From: Maritimibacter sp.
GTDB lineage: Bacteria > Pseudomonadota > Alphaproteobacteria > Rhodobacterales > Rhodobacteraceae
DNA: 64,000 nucleotides
Reading direction: 5' to 3'
Assembly (NCBI GenBank): GCA_002701395.1
Contig: NZVC01000022.1
Span: 7,916-71,915 of the forward strand
Shown: in pieces, positions 27,775 through 36,409 of the stretch
How positions within the stretch are numbered: the stretch's first letter is position 1
How the letters are laid out: the number at the start of each line of letters is the position of its first letter
Made by a program: the position numbers and the translations under genes
The notes under the pieces: generated by a model
The model's input: the letters and a program-made list of their open reading frames with translations, nothing else
What the model was told of the DNA's origin: nothing
Database searches by the model: none

Positions 27775-29075
27775 CGCTCCGGGATCAATCCACGCGGGCT
27801 GAACCGCAGGACCAGCACAAGGATCAGCCCCATGATGAACAGCCGCATGTGGGCCGCCGAATCCAGCAGGTGCGATTTCAGCCAGCTGCCGTCGGCCATC
27901 CCGGCGGTGACGAATTCCATCAACTCGCGGCCACGGGGTTCGACCTCGACCCACAGGTACCAGACAAGGAAGCCGCCCAGCACCGAGCCAAAGTTGTTGC
28001 CGGACCCGCCGACGATCACCATCACCCAGACAAGGAAGGTGAACCGCAGCGGCTGGTAGGTGCCGGGGGTCAGCTGTCCGTCCAGCGTGGTCATCATCGC
28101 GCCCGCGATACCGCAGACGGCGGACCCGAGGATGAAGATCTGCAGGTGCCGCTTGGTGACGTCCTTGCCCATCGCCTCGGCGGCGGTCTCGTTGTCTCGG
28201 ATCGCCCGCATCATCCGGCCCCAAGGCGAATTCAGCGCCTTCTGCGACAGCCACAGCAGGATCGCCAGCACCACCACGAACAGCCCGGCATAGGCCAGCT
28301 TCACGGCGATCGACGACGCCGCCACCGGGTCGAAGCCCCACGCGGTCATCCGTGCGACGAAGCCTTCCGAGTTCTGCAGGTCGACCTCGTAGGGGACCGG
28401 GCGCGGCAGGCCGATGACGTTCTTCACGCCCCGGCCCAGCCAGTCCTCGTTCTTCAGGACGGCGATGATGATCTCGGCGATGCCCAGCGTCGCGATGGCA
28501 AGATAGTCCGACCGCAGGCCAAGAGCCGTCTTGCCGATCGCCCAAGCGGCACCGGCGGCCAGCAGGCCACCCACGGGCCACGCCACCAGCACCGGCAGGC
28601 CCAGCCCGCCCAGATAGCCTGTGGCGGCGGGATTGATCGCCTCGACCGCCGAAACGGCGGGATCGAACACGGCGCGGAAAACGAAGAACCCGACCACAAG
28701 GATCGCCGCCACGGCCAGCGCGCGGGCGCGGCCCTTGGCCATGCGCTTCCACGACAGGATCGCCGCCGCGACCGTCGCCGCACCCAGCGCCAGCCCGGCC
28801 AGCAGGCGCAGGCCACCGGCCGACCATGCCTCGGCCACCGGGGGCATTCCGACCAGCACGGCGGCCAGCCCGCCCAGCGCGACGAAGCCCATGACGCCGA
28901 TGTTGAACAGCCCGGCATAGCCCCACTGCATGTTCACGCCCAGCGCCATGATGGCGCTGATCAGCCCCATGTTCACGATGCCAAGCGCCACGTTCCAGCT
29001 GCGCTCGAAGCCGGACAGAAGGATCAGCCCGAAGACAAGGGCGAACAGAAGGACGGCGCGCGTGTTCGGGGTCAT
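27771..29075 (-). CDS. livM: branched-chain amino acid-type ABC permease LivM
   Basis: The second inner-membrane permease of a HAAT-family ABC transporter. The 434-residue length is a little long for LivM. Many hydrophobic segments are present, and the EAA-like coupling loop is visible around AMGVN-type MALGVNMQWGYAGLFNIGVMGF and MMRAIRDNETAAEAMGKDVTKRHL, typical of LivM. The ATG overlaps the livH stop by four bases. Substrate specificity is set by the binding protein at 33871-35064; leucine-type amino acids are usual, but amides and urea also occur in this family. Confidence 0.9.
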   Translation of the reverse strand: MTPNTRAVLLFALVFGLILLSGFERSWNVALGIVNMGLISAIMALGVNMQWGYAGLFNIGVMGFVALGGLAAVLVGMPPVAEAWSAGGLRLLAGLALGAATVAAAILSWKRMAKGRARALAVAAILVVGFFVFRAVFDPAVSAVEAINPAATGYLGGLGLPVLVAWPVGGLLAAGAAWAIGKTALGLRSDYLAIATLGIAEIIIAVLKNEDWLGRGVKNVIGLPRPVPYEVDLQNSEGFVARMTAWGFDPVAASSIAVKLAYAGLFVVVLAILLWLSQKALNSPWGRMMRAIRDNETAAEAMGKDVTKRHLQIFILGSAVCGIAGAMMTTLDGQLTPGTYQPLRFTFLVWVMVIVGGSGNNFGSVLGGFLVWYLWVEVEPRGRELMEFVTAGMADGSWLKSHLLDSAAHMRLFIMGLILVLVLRFSPRGLIPER

Positions 29076-30082
29076 ACCGATTTCCCCTTGAAGATGCCGG
29101 TGGGACGGAACAGCAGCACGATGACGAGGATCACGAAGCTGACCGCGAACTTGTAGTCGGTCGACAGCAACTGAACCAGCCCGTCGGGCGACCAGTCACC
29201 GGGCCAGGCATAGGTGATCACCTTCTTCCATGCGTAGGTGATCATCACCTCGGAGAACGCGATGACGAACCCGCCGACGATGGCCCCCAAGGGCGAGCCG
29301 AGCCCGCCGACGATGGCCGAGGCGAAGATCGGCAGCAGAAGCTGGAAGTAGGTGAACGGCTTGAAAGTCTTGTCCAGCCCGTACAGCACGCCCGCCACCG
29401 TCGCCAGCGCGGCCACGATGATCCACGTGATCGCGACCACGCGCTCGGGATTGATGCCGGACAGCAGGGCCAGATCCTCGTTGTCGGAATAGGCGCGCAT
29501 CGACTTGCCGGTGCGGGTGTGGTTCAGGAACCAGAACAGCAGCGCGCAGACGATCACAGCCGTGACGATCGTCAGGCCCTGACTTGTGCGAAACACCAGC
29601 CCCTCGTCCAGTCCGGTCATCTCGCGGAAGGTCCGGGCGCTGATGATGAACCGCGCGCCGTCGTCGAACCGCTGATCGTCGGGGCCGATGATGAAGCGGA
29701 CCAGCCCGTTCATCATGAACATGACACCCATCGACACGATCACCAGCACAACCGGCTTGGCCCGTTGTTCGCGGTAGAAGGCATAGACGATGCGGTCGGT
29801 TCCCAGCAGCAAAAGTGCGGTCACCGCGATCCCGAACGGCAGCGCCAGCAACGCGGTGGGAATAGGCCCCAGCGAGACGCCCAGCCCCTGCAGCACCCAC
29901 GTCAGCAGGATCGTCACCATCGCCCCGAAGGCCATCGTGTCGCCGTGGGCGAAGTTCGAGAACCGCAGGATGCCGTAGATCAGGGTCACGCCCAAGGCGC
30001 CCAGCGCCAGCTGCGCCCCGTAGGCGGTCGCCGGGATGATCACGAAGTTGGTCAGCGCGACAAGCGCGTTCAGCAGATCCAT
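29072..30082 (-). CDS. livH: branched-chain amino acid-type ABC permease LivH
   Basis: This 336-residue inner-membrane permease pairs with LivM. Characteristic stretches are ALGVTLIYGILRFSNFAHGD near residue 30 and the cytoplasmic coupling segment MRAYSDNEDLALLSGINPERV near residue 195. IVGGLGSPLGAIVGGFVIAFSE follows near the C-terminus. About eight hydrophobic segments are present. A 215-base gap separates it from the small exported protein genes upstream in the operon, so a second promoter may exist there, though I see none that is clear. Confidence 0.92.
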   Translation of the reverse strand: MDLLNALVALTNFVIIPATAYGAQLALGALGVTLIYGILRFSNFAHGDTMAFGAMVTILLTWVLQGLGVSLGPIPTALLALPFGIAVTALLLLGTDRIVYAFYREQRAKPVVLVIVSMGVMFMMNGLVRFIIGPDDQRFDDGARFIISARTFREMTGLDEGLVFRTSQGLTIVTAVIVCALLFWFLNHTRTGKSMRAYSDNEDLALLSGINPERVVAITWIIVAALATVAGVLYGLDKTFKPFTYFQLLLPIFASAIVGGLGSPLGAIVGGFVIAFSEVMITYAWKKVITYAWPGDWSPDGLVQLLSTDYKFAVSFVILVIVLLFRPTGIFKGKSV

Positions 30083-30297
30083 GTCAGCGGGCTCTTTGCA
30101 CCAGTCTCATGTCAGTCTCCCTGCAAGCCCGAAACGCGGCGGCTTCGCCACCCCCCAAGCCCCGAAATGCGCCCCGCGTTGCGACCGCGCCGCACTGGCG
30201 TCCTGCACCGGGCGCCCCGCAACGGGCCTCCGCGCGCCGTTCCCGCCAGTGTCAGCCGCCAGCGGCGCCACGTCCAGCGAAATGGCGTCCCGGGCGC

Positions 30298-30747
30298 TCA
30301 CGCGGCGTCGCTCTCTTCGAACGGGCCGCACTGCCCGGCGCCGGTGTCGATGGCAGGGTTGGAAATCAATCGCTCGCTGAGGCGATAGTCGAAGCTGCCA
30401 TCGGGGTGCAGGGTCCAGACGTGGAAGGTCTCGACCCCGTCGGCATCGGTGCCCGCAGACAGCGACATCTGCCGTGTGCCGTCATCGGACGGCGCGACGC
30501 TGACCTGCGGCATCGCTTCGTCGCCGTCGAACCCAAGATAGGTGCGCCCGTAGTCGCCGTTGCGCAGGATGCGGAAGGCGGGCAGGGGCGTCGCGGCGCA
30601 ATCCCCGGCGCGGCAATACGCGGTCCAGTCGCACCGCGCCACCAACGCCACGCGGGGCGCATCGGGCCCATCGGGCGGGCTTCGCAACAGCACGGCGGCG
30701 AACACCAGCACGATCGCGCCGACAAGGGCAATCCCCGCCAGCTTCAT
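30298..30747 (-). CDS. small membrane-anchored or exported protein, unknown (liv operon)
   Basis: The 149-residue product starts MKLAGIALVGAIVLVFAAVLL, an uncleaved anchor or signal peptide. Outside the membrane it has four cysteines (CDWTAYCRAGDC and QCGPF) that could form disulfides, and a lipocalin-like or beta-rich pattern (GDYGRTYLGFDGDE, FHVWTLHPDGSFDYRL). I recognise no family. The ATG overlaps the stop of the next upstream gene (ATGA), so the pair is co-translated inside the liv operon. Confidence 0.7.
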   Translation of the reverse strand: MKLAGIALVGAIVLVFAAVLLRSPPDGPDAPRVALVARCDWTAYCRAGDCAATPLPAFRILRNGDYGRTYLGFDGDEAMPQVSVAPSDDGTRQMSLSAGTDADGVETFHVWTLHPDGSFDYRLSERLISNPAIDTGAGQCGPFEESDAA

Positions 30748-31124
30748 CCAAGCCCGTCGCAGGTCAGGAACAGCGCGTCGGGCGTGTCCGCCTGCCGCAC
30801 CAGCAGGGCGCTTTGGCCGCCCATCGGAACCAGCACCTTGTCGTCCCAGACGAACGGGCCCAGTGCGCCGTTCTGCCGGGCCTCGAAGGTTTCGCCGTCC
30901 ATCACCAGCTCGAACGTACGCAGGCTGCCGTCCTGCGACACGGGCGCGACGGTAAATTCCAGCGCGGTGGCGTCGGCCACGCAGGCGCCTGCGGCGTCGC
31001 ACAGGGTGGCGGCGGTGCAGGAGACTTCGAAGACGGACCCCTCGGCCTGGGCTGCGGCGGGCAGGGCCGCAGCACACAGCATCGACAGGGCGGCGCCCGA
31101 ACGGGTGCGGGTTGGACGTGACAT
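30744..31124 (-). CDS. small secreted protein, unknown (liv operon)
   Basis: A 126-residue protein with a signal peptide to about residue 28 (ALPAAAQAEG). The mature part has paired cysteines (VSCTAATLCDAAGAC and LTCDGLG) and beta-strand-like stretches. No family is recognised. It lies 21 bases after the ATPase gene livF and overlaps the next small protein gene. The compositional likeness to the other three small exported proteins in this operon (short, cysteine-paired, acidic) suggests related origin or partner roles, which is inference. Confidence 0.7.
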   Translation of the reverse strand: MSRPTRTRSGAALSMLCAAALPAAAQAEGSVFEVSCTAATLCDAAGACVADATALEFTVAPVSQDGSLRTFELVMDGETFEARQNGALGPFVWDDKVLVPMGGQSALLVRQADTPDALFLTCDGLG

Positions 31125-31145
31125 GGAATACTCCCGGATTATGGC

Positions 31146-31976
31146 CTAGCCGCCAAGGAAGCTGCGCCGGACCTCTGGGTCGTTCAGCAGCGCCTCGCCG
31201 GTGTCGGTAAAGCGGTTGGCGCCCTGCACCAGCACATAGCCCTTGTCGGCGATCTCCAGCGCCTGCCGGGCGTTCTGTTCCACCATCAGGATGGAAATGC
31301 CGGTGCGCGCCACCTCGATGATGCGGTCGAACAGTTCGTCCATCACGATAGGAGAGACGCCAGCCGTCGGTTCGTCCAGCATCAGCACCTTGGGCCGGGT
31401 CATCAGCGCACGGCCCACGGCGACCTGCTGGCGCTGGCCACCGGACAGTTCGCCCGCGTTCTGGCGGCGTTTGTCCTTCAGGATCGGAAACAGGTCATAA
31501 ACCTGTTCCATCGTCTCGCGGATGTCGTCGCGGCGCAGGAACGCGCCCATCTCGAGGTTTTCCTCGACCGACAGCGAGGTGAAGACGTTGTTGGTCTGCG
31601 GCACAAAGCCCATGCCTTTGGCGACCCGGGCCTGCGGCGTCAGCGTGGCGATGCTTTCGCCGTCCAGCCGCACATCGCCGCCGCGCAGGTCGAGCATCCC
31701 GAACACCGCCTTCATGGCGGTCGATTTGCCCGCGCCATTGGGGCCGACGATCACCGCGATCTCGCCCTTGTCCACGGCGATGGTGCAATCGTGCAGAATG
31801 TCCGCCCCGCCGCCATAGCCGCCCGTCATGGCGTCGCCGATCAGGAAGGGTTCTCCGGCGGCGCCGGGTTTGGCGTGGCCCGAGTATTCACCCGGCTTCA
31901 TATCGCCTTGCGGAGCCGGGTTGGTGATGGACCTGTCCCGGTTGCCGCGGTCATCCTGCCACGAATTCTGGTTCAC
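31146..31976 (-). CDS. livF: ABC transporter ATPase LivF with N-terminal extension
   Basis: One of two ATPases of the HAAT transporter. Walker A GPNGAGKST is at 78-86, the signature LSGGQRQQVAVGRALMTRPK follows, and Walker B is VLMLDEPTAGVSP, with the switch His replaced by the usual LivF MVEQNARQAL block. Normal LivF has Walker A near residue 40. Here about 40 extra residues (rich in Gly, Pro, Asp, Arg) precede it. The GTG at 31976 overlaps the stop of the gene before (GTGA). An internal start is possible but the overlap favours the full form. Confidence 0.9.
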   Translation of the reverse strand: MNQNSWQDDRGNRDRSITNPAPQGDMKPGEYSGHAKPGAAGEPFLIGDAMTGGYGGGADILHDCTIAVDKGEIAVIVGPNGAGKSTAMKAVFGMLDLRGGDVRLDGESIATLTPQARVAKGMGFVPQTNNVFTSLSVEENLEMGAFLRRDDIRETMEQVYDLFPILKDKRRQNAGELSGGQRQQVAVGRALMTRPKVLMLDEPTAGVSPIVMDELFDRIIEVARTGISILMVEQNARQALEIADKGYVLVQGANRFTDTGEALLNDPEVRRSFLGG

Positions 31977-32539
31977 AATCCGGTCTCCACGATCGACTTC
32001 AGCGCCTGTTCGTGCCGCAAGGCGTGGTCCTGTGTCAATCGCTCTGCCTGCGCGACGGTGCGGACCGACACGATCGTGCCGCCCAGCGCATGAAGCGACA
32101 CCATCTCGACCAGCCCGTTGTCCGGCTGTCGTGTTGCGCGGGAAAATGCGGGGAACCCGTCGACAAGGGCGAAACGCCCCAGTTCCTCGGATCCGTCGGC
32201 GGGTGGGGCCATGTCGTCGATCAGGCCGGCAAGATCGGCCGGGCCAAGCGTGGCGGTATTTTCGGGCGTGTCGGGTACTTCGGCGACGACCAGATCAAGA
32301 TCGGCGGTTTCCCAGATCAACGTGCGTGGTCCTTCGGGGCGCGTCGGGGTCAGGTCGGCCCAAACGGTCCCGTCGGGGCAGAACGCGACCCCGCCGACGA
32401 TGTCAGTGCATTCGGCGGCGGCCACAGGTGCGGCCGCAAGCGCCAGAAAAGCGGTTCCGAAAAGGTTAAAGAAGCGGCGCGTCCGCCGTGATGCGGAAGC
32501 TGCCGAGGAAGTCCTTATGCAGGTTGCGCGCATTGCCAT
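31973..32539 (-). CDS. small exported protein, unknown (liv operon)
   Basis: The 188-residue product has an N-terminal basic stretch, then the hydrophobic segment FFNLFGTAFLALAAAPVAAAEC, read as a signal peptide with cleavage near residue 42. The mature part carries CTDIVGGVAFC at its start. No family is recognised. The first ATG lies 74 bases inside the previous gene; no later ATG, GTG or TTG precedes the signal segment, so this long overlap is probably real unless a non-standard start is used. The stop overlaps livF. Confidence 0.65.
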   Translation of the reverse strand: MAMRATCIRTSSAASASRRTRRFFNLFGTAFLALAAAPVAAAECTDIVGGVAFCPDGTVWADLTPTRPEGPRTLIWETADLDLVVAEVPDTPENTATLGPADLAGLIDDMAPPADGSEELGRFALVDGFPAFSRATRQPDNGLVEMVSLHALGGTIVSVRTVAQAERLTQDHALRHEQALKSIVETGL

Positions 32540-33005
32540 CCCCGATGCCGTTTGCAGTGATCGTGATGAACTGTATCAGCAAATCGCCGCGAACGAGATA
32601 AGAATGCAGCAGGTTCAGCGGTTTCGTCCGTCCGGGAATGGAATAGGACAGGTTCCCGACGATCTCGCCATCGACCTTGCCGCCGTCAAGGCTGTCGACG
32701 GTGAACCGCCCGTCCTCGTCGCCCTGCTTGATCACAAGGTCGGTCAGGATCGCGTTCTCGATCTGCTCGCGCGAGACTTGGCCGGGCGTGACCTTCTCGA
32801 CGATGACCTTGCCGAAGCTTTCACCCGAGTTGCGGAACATCGCCACGCCCTCGGTCTTTCCGGCCTCCATCGGCGACCAGACCTGTTCGCCGCCGCAGAA
32901 GGTCAGTTTCGAATGCACCTGCGCGCAGTCGTCATCGCCCGCCAGCGCCGGACCGGTGAGTGCAAAAAGACATAGCGCCGCGGCGCGGATCGTCGTGAAA
33001 GTCAT
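32466..33005 (-). CDS. small exported protein, unknown (liv operon)
   Basis: The 179-residue protein has a signal peptide (MTFTTIRAAALCLFALTGPALAG is split by its cleavage site near residue 23). The mature region begins DDDCAQVHSKLTFCGGEQVW, again two near cysteines, like the next gene (CTDIVGGVAFCPDGTVW). The shared spacing C-x8/9-C followed by W suggests that the two are distant paralogues. It follows livG by 22 bases. No function is known to me; a periplasmic accessory to the transporter is a guess. Confidence 0.7.
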   Translation of the reverse strand: MTFTTIRAAALCLFALTGPALAGDDDCAQVHSKLTFCGGEQVWSPMEAGKTEGVAMFRNSGESFGKVIVEKVTPGQVSREQIENAILTDLVIKQGDEDGRFTVDSLDGGKVDGEIVGNLSYSIPGRTKPLNLLHSYLVRGDLLIQFITITANGIGDGNARNLHKDFLGSFRITADAPLL

Positions 33006-33027
33006 GCGTGCCCCTTTTCCTTGCCTG

Positions 33028-33816
33028 TCACGGCGACGCGGGCGCCACCGTCTTGTTCTTGAGCCCGGTGCCAAGGTACGCCTCGATCACCTGCTCGTTC
33101 GCTTTGATCTCTTCGATCTTGCCTTCGGCCAGTACCCGGCCCTCGGCCATCACGATTACCGGGTCGCAAAGACGCCCGATGAAGTCCATGTCGTGCTCGA
33201 TCATGCAGAACGTGTAGCCACGCTCTTTGTTGAGCCGCAGGATCGCGTCACCGATTGTGTTCAGAAGGGTCCGGTTCACGCCGGCACCGACTTCGTCGAG
33301 AAACACGATCCGTGCGTCCACCATCATGGTTCTGCCCAGCTCAAGCAACTTTTTCTGTCCGCCGGACAGGTTGCCTGCCTTCTCGTCCGCAAGGTGGTCT
33401 ATGGTAAGAAATTCAAGGACTTCGTCGGCTTTCTTGGCAAGCTCACGCTCTTCCTGCGCCACCGCGCCGCGGTTGAACCATGCGTTCCAAAGCGTCTCGC
33501 CTGCCTGATTTCCGGGCACCATCATAAGATTTTCGCGCACCGTCATGGACGAAAACTCGTGTGCGATCTGGAATGTGCGCAGCAGGCCCTTGGCGAACAG
33601 GTCGTGCGGCGGAAGGCCGGTGATGTCCTCCCCGCCCATCAGGACGCGGCCTGACGTTGGCTCAAGAACGCCCGCGATCACGTTGAAAAGAGTGGTCTTT
33701 CCGGCACCGTTGGGCCCGACGAGCCCGGTGATGGACCCCTCGCGAATCTCAAGCGAGGCTCCGTCGACGGCATGGAAGCCCCCGAAATGCTTGTGCAGGT
33801 CTTCGACGACGATCAT
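33028..33816 (-). CDS. livG: ABC transporter ATPase LivG
   Basis: The 262-residue ATPase is the LivG partner. Walker A is GPNGAGKTT at 34-42, the LivG-type insert carries LLRTFQIAHEFSSMTVREN, the signature is NLSGGQKKLLELGRTMM, and Walker B is IVFLDEVGAGVN, with the switch His in MIEHDMDFIGRLCD. Note the Glu-Val-Gly-Ala-Gly after Walker B where Glu-Pro is usual. It is the first gene after the binding-protein gene, 54 bases on. Confidence 0.93.
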   Translation of the reverse strand: MIVVEDLHKHFGGFHAVDGASLEIREGSITGLVGPNGAGKTTLFNVIAGVLEPTSGRVLMGGEDITGLPPHDLFAKGLLRTFQIAHEFSSMTVRENLMMVPGNQAGETLWNAWFNRGAVAQEERELAKKADEVLEFLTIDHLADEKAGNLSGGQKKLLELGRTMMVDARIVFLDEVGAGVNRTLLNTIGDAILRLNKERGYTFCMIEHDMDFIGRLCDPVIVMAEGRVLAEGKIEEIKANEQVIEAYLGTGLKNKTVAPASP

Positions 33817-33870
33817 GCGGTCTGTCCCGTGGATGCGCGGCCCGGACAGGTCCGGACCGCGCCAGTCAAA

Positions 33871-35064
33871 TCAGCGGAATTCGACGGTGGAATAGGCGCT
33901 GCCTTCGATCACGTACTCGCGGTACGTGCCGGCGGCTTCGCCCGGTCCGATCAGCTCGACGTTGGTCGCGCCGACATAGTCGATGTCGCCACCCTCGGCG
34001 AGGATCTCCAGCGCCTTGCCCAGCTCGCCCGGCAGGATCGGCTCGCCCGGTGCGTTCGCCACGTCGAGAATGTTGGCGGCGGCGGCGGCGCTGGTGGCCT
34101 CGCCCCCGGCAGCCATCGCCAGCGCCAGAAGGGCGGCGGCGTCATAGCTTTCGCGGGTGAACGAGCTTTCGCCGTTGATACCGGCGGCCTCGGTGATCGT
34201 CACGAAGGCCTCGGTGCCTTCGCCCTCGGACCACGGCACGGCGCCGAACGAGCCTTCCATCATGTCGCCCAAGTCGGCGAGAAGCGCATCGGCATACATG
34301 CCGTCGCCCATCATGAAGGTATCGAAGGCGCCGGTGTCGACGGCGGACTGGATGATGCCTTTGCCGCCCTGATCGGCATAGCCCAGCACCACCAGCAGGT
34401 CACCGCCGGCAGAGGCCAGCGTGCCGACTTCGGCCGAGTAGTCGGCCTTGCCGTCTTCGTGCGGGACGTTGGCGGTGACGCTGCCGCCGCCAGCCTCGAA
34501 GGCCGCGATGAAGCTGTCCGACAAACCCTTGCCGTAGTCGTTGTTGGTATAGGTCACGGCGACCGAAGTGATGCCCTTGGACGCCAGAATGTCGGCCAGA
34601 ACCTCGCCCTGACGTGCGTCGGACGGGGCGGTGCGGAAGAACAGGTCGTTGTCTTCAGCGGTCGACAGGGCGGGCGAGGTCGCCGACGGCGACACCATCG
34701 GGATGCCGTTCGGCACCGCCACGTTGGCCAGAACCGCGCCGGTCACGCCGGAACAGTCGGCGCCCATGATGCCGACGACGCCTTCCGAGGTCACCAGACG
34801 CTCGGCCGCGGCGGTCGCGGCGGCGCTGTCGATGCAGGTCGAGTCGGCGCGCACCGGCTCAAGCATCATGCCGTCGAGGATGCCGCCCGCATCATTGATT
34901 TCGGTCAGCGCAAGCTCGGCGCTGTCGGCCATTTGCGGGGTCAGCGATTCAATCGGACCCGTGAAGCCCAGGATGATGCCGATCTTGACCGGCCCGTCCT
35001 GCGCCTGCGCTCCTCCCGCCGACATCGCCGCGATCGCGGCCGAAGCCATAAGCAGCTTTTTCAT
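33871..35064 (-). CDS. livK: periplasmic binding protein of a branched-chain amino acid-type ABC transporter
   Basis: The 397-residue periplasmic protein (peripla_BP_6 fold) has a signal peptide MKKLLMASAAIAAMSAGGAQAQ and the HAAT start PVKIGIILGFTGPIESL. VVGIMGADCSGVTGA and NGIPMVSPSATSPALS mark the ligand cleft. It is the first gene of the operon and the one that sets substrate choice; which ligand cannot be told from sequence. Leucine-like amino acids are the default; short amides are the alternative. The ATG at 35064 is preferred over a longer frame because it starts the signal peptide. Confidence 0.88.
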   Translation of the reverse strand: MKKLLMASAAIAAMSAGGAQAQDGPVKIGIILGFTGPIESLTPQMADSAELALTEINDAGGILDGMMLEPVRADSTCIDSAAATAAAERLVTSEGVVGIMGADCSGVTGAVLANVAVPNGIPMVSPSATSPALSTAEDNDLFFRTAPSDARQGEVLADILASKGITSVAVTYTNNDYGKGLSDSFIAAFEAGGGSVTANVPHEDGKADYSAEVGTLASAGGDLLVVLGYADQGGKGIIQSAVDTGAFDTFMMGDGMYADALLADLGDMMEGSFGAVPWSEGEGTEAFVTITEAAGINGESSFTRESYDAAALLALAMAAGGEATSAAAAANILDVANAPGEPILPGELGKALEILAEGGDIDYVGATNVELIGPGEAAGTYREYVIEGSAYSTVEFR

Positions 35065-35226
35065 GTTACTCTCCCTGTGAGTATACGTCTTGTGGCGGGC
35101 AGCGTAGGACGGCGCCGCGCAAAAGAAAAGGGGACCCGCGCGGCCCCATGCCCGCACCTGCGGAACATCGCGCAATGAATTGGAATAACGCGGATTTATG
35201 GCCGTTCAGCAGGTGCTGGAGCGGGC

Positions 35227-36231
35227 TTAGGCCGGGGCCTGAGACGACTGGCTTCCCCGCTCGCGGTAGGGGGTGGTGCTGTAATGGGCGCGGTAGCATT
35301 TCGAGAAATGCGACGGGCTGGCGAAGCCGCAGGCCAGCGCCACGTTGATCACGCTCATGTCGGTCTGCATCAGCAGGTTCCGCGCCTTCTGCAACCGCAG
35401 CTCCATATAGTACCGCTTGGGCGAGCGGTTCAGATAGCGGCGGAACAGCCGTTCAAGCTGGCGCGTCGACATGCCGACATCGCGGGCCAGCGTCGCCGGG
35501 CTGATCGGCTCTTCGATGTTCTTTTCCATCATGTGGATCACTTGGCTCAGCTTGGGGTGCCGCACGCCGATGCGGGTCGGCACCGAAAGCCGCTGGGTGT
35601 CCTGATCGGTCCGGATCGTGGTGTAGATCAGCTGGTCCGCCACCGCGTTCGCGAGTTCCTCGCCGTGGTCGCGGGCGATGATCTTCAGCATCAGGTCGAT
35701 CGACGATGTGCCGCCCGCCGTGGTCAGGCGGTTGCCGTCCATCACGAAGACCGACTTGGTCAGTTCGACCTCGTCGAACTCTTCGGCGAAGCTGTCCTGG
35801 TTTTCCCAGTGGATCGTCGCGCGTTTGCCGTCCAGCAGACCGGCCTTGGCAAGGGTGTACCCGGCGGTGCACAGCCCGCCCACCGTCGCCCCGCGCCGCG
35901 CCTCGCGGCGCAGCCAGTTCAGCATCTTCCGGGTCGAGGCGGCCTGCACCGCGATGCCGCCGCACACAAGGATCGTGTCGTCGCGCAACAGCTCGTCTAG
36001 GTCAGAGTCCAGCTTGAACTGCGCACCCGAAGAGCTTTTGGCGAAGTCACCGCCTTCGCCGATGATCTTCCACTCGTACAGGGTGCGGCCCGCCATGAGG
36101 TTCGCGATGCGCAGGGATTCCACTGCGCAGGAAAAGCAAAGCATCGTGAAGTTATCGAGAAGAACGAAGACGAACCGCCGGGGCTTCTGCCCGGAATCCT
36201 CGACTTCGACAATCTGGCGACTCGGCTCCAT
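35227..36231 (-). CDS. GlxA-type transcriptional regulator (DJ-1/PfpI plus AraC domain)
   Basis: The 334-residue protein has an N-terminal DJ-1/PfpI-like domain (RFVFVLLDNFTMLCFSCAVESLRIAN to GGLCTAGYTLAKAGLLDGKRATIHW, about residues 18-190). A C-terminal AraC DNA-binding domain follows (ISPATLARDVGMSTRQLERLFRRYL and FASPSHFSKCYRAHY). Members control catabolism of amines, carnitine or related compounds. It is divergent from aroG with 178 bases between; whether it controls aroG or a distant set is unknown. The ATG at 36231 starts a natural N-terminus; the longer frame is unlikely. Confidence 0.85.
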   Translation of the reverse strand: MEPSRQIVEVEDSGQKPRRFVFVLLDNFTMLCFSCAVESLRIANLMAGRTLYEWKIIGEGGDFAKSSSGAQFKLDSDLDELLRDDTILVCGGIAVQAASTRKMLNWLRREARRGATVGGLCTAGYTLAKAGLLDGKRATIHWENQDSFAEEFDEVELTKSVFVMDGNRLTTAGGTSSIDLMLKIIARDHGEELANAVADQLIYTTIRTDQDTQRLSVPTRIGVRHPKLSQVIHMMEKNIEEPISPATLARDVGMSTRQLERLFRRYLNRSPKRYYMELRLQKARNLLMQTDMSVINVALACGFASPSHFSKCYRAHYSTTPYRERGSQSSQAPA

Positions 36232-36346
36232 GTCCGGTGATCCTGGCTCGTTCGTCGCGCAACGGAACCAGCTTTGCGGGGGCCGCGCAAGATAGCCGCT
36301 GCACAAAAAACGTCATGATGCGTCGGAAATGGGCGCACATTCCCGG

Positions 36347-36375
36347 TTCCAACGTAAGGCGTCTGCCTTTATACG
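36347..36375 (+). promoter_or_regulatory. candidate promoter and operator of aroG
   Basis: TTCCAA at 36347-36352, 17 bases, TATACG at 36370-36375. Just downstream, near the expected start point, is the palindrome CCTTTAAAGG (36382-36391), a possible operator or leader structure. Confidence 0.45.
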
Positions 36376-36409
36376 GGGGCACCTTTAAAGGCACACGTCG
36401 GAGGAAGAC

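Noticed and set aside
30083..30297. Possible coding remnant between livH and the small protein gene
   Set aside because: All frames are short or Arg/Pro-rich with no start signal; I see no feature in this 215-base gap.
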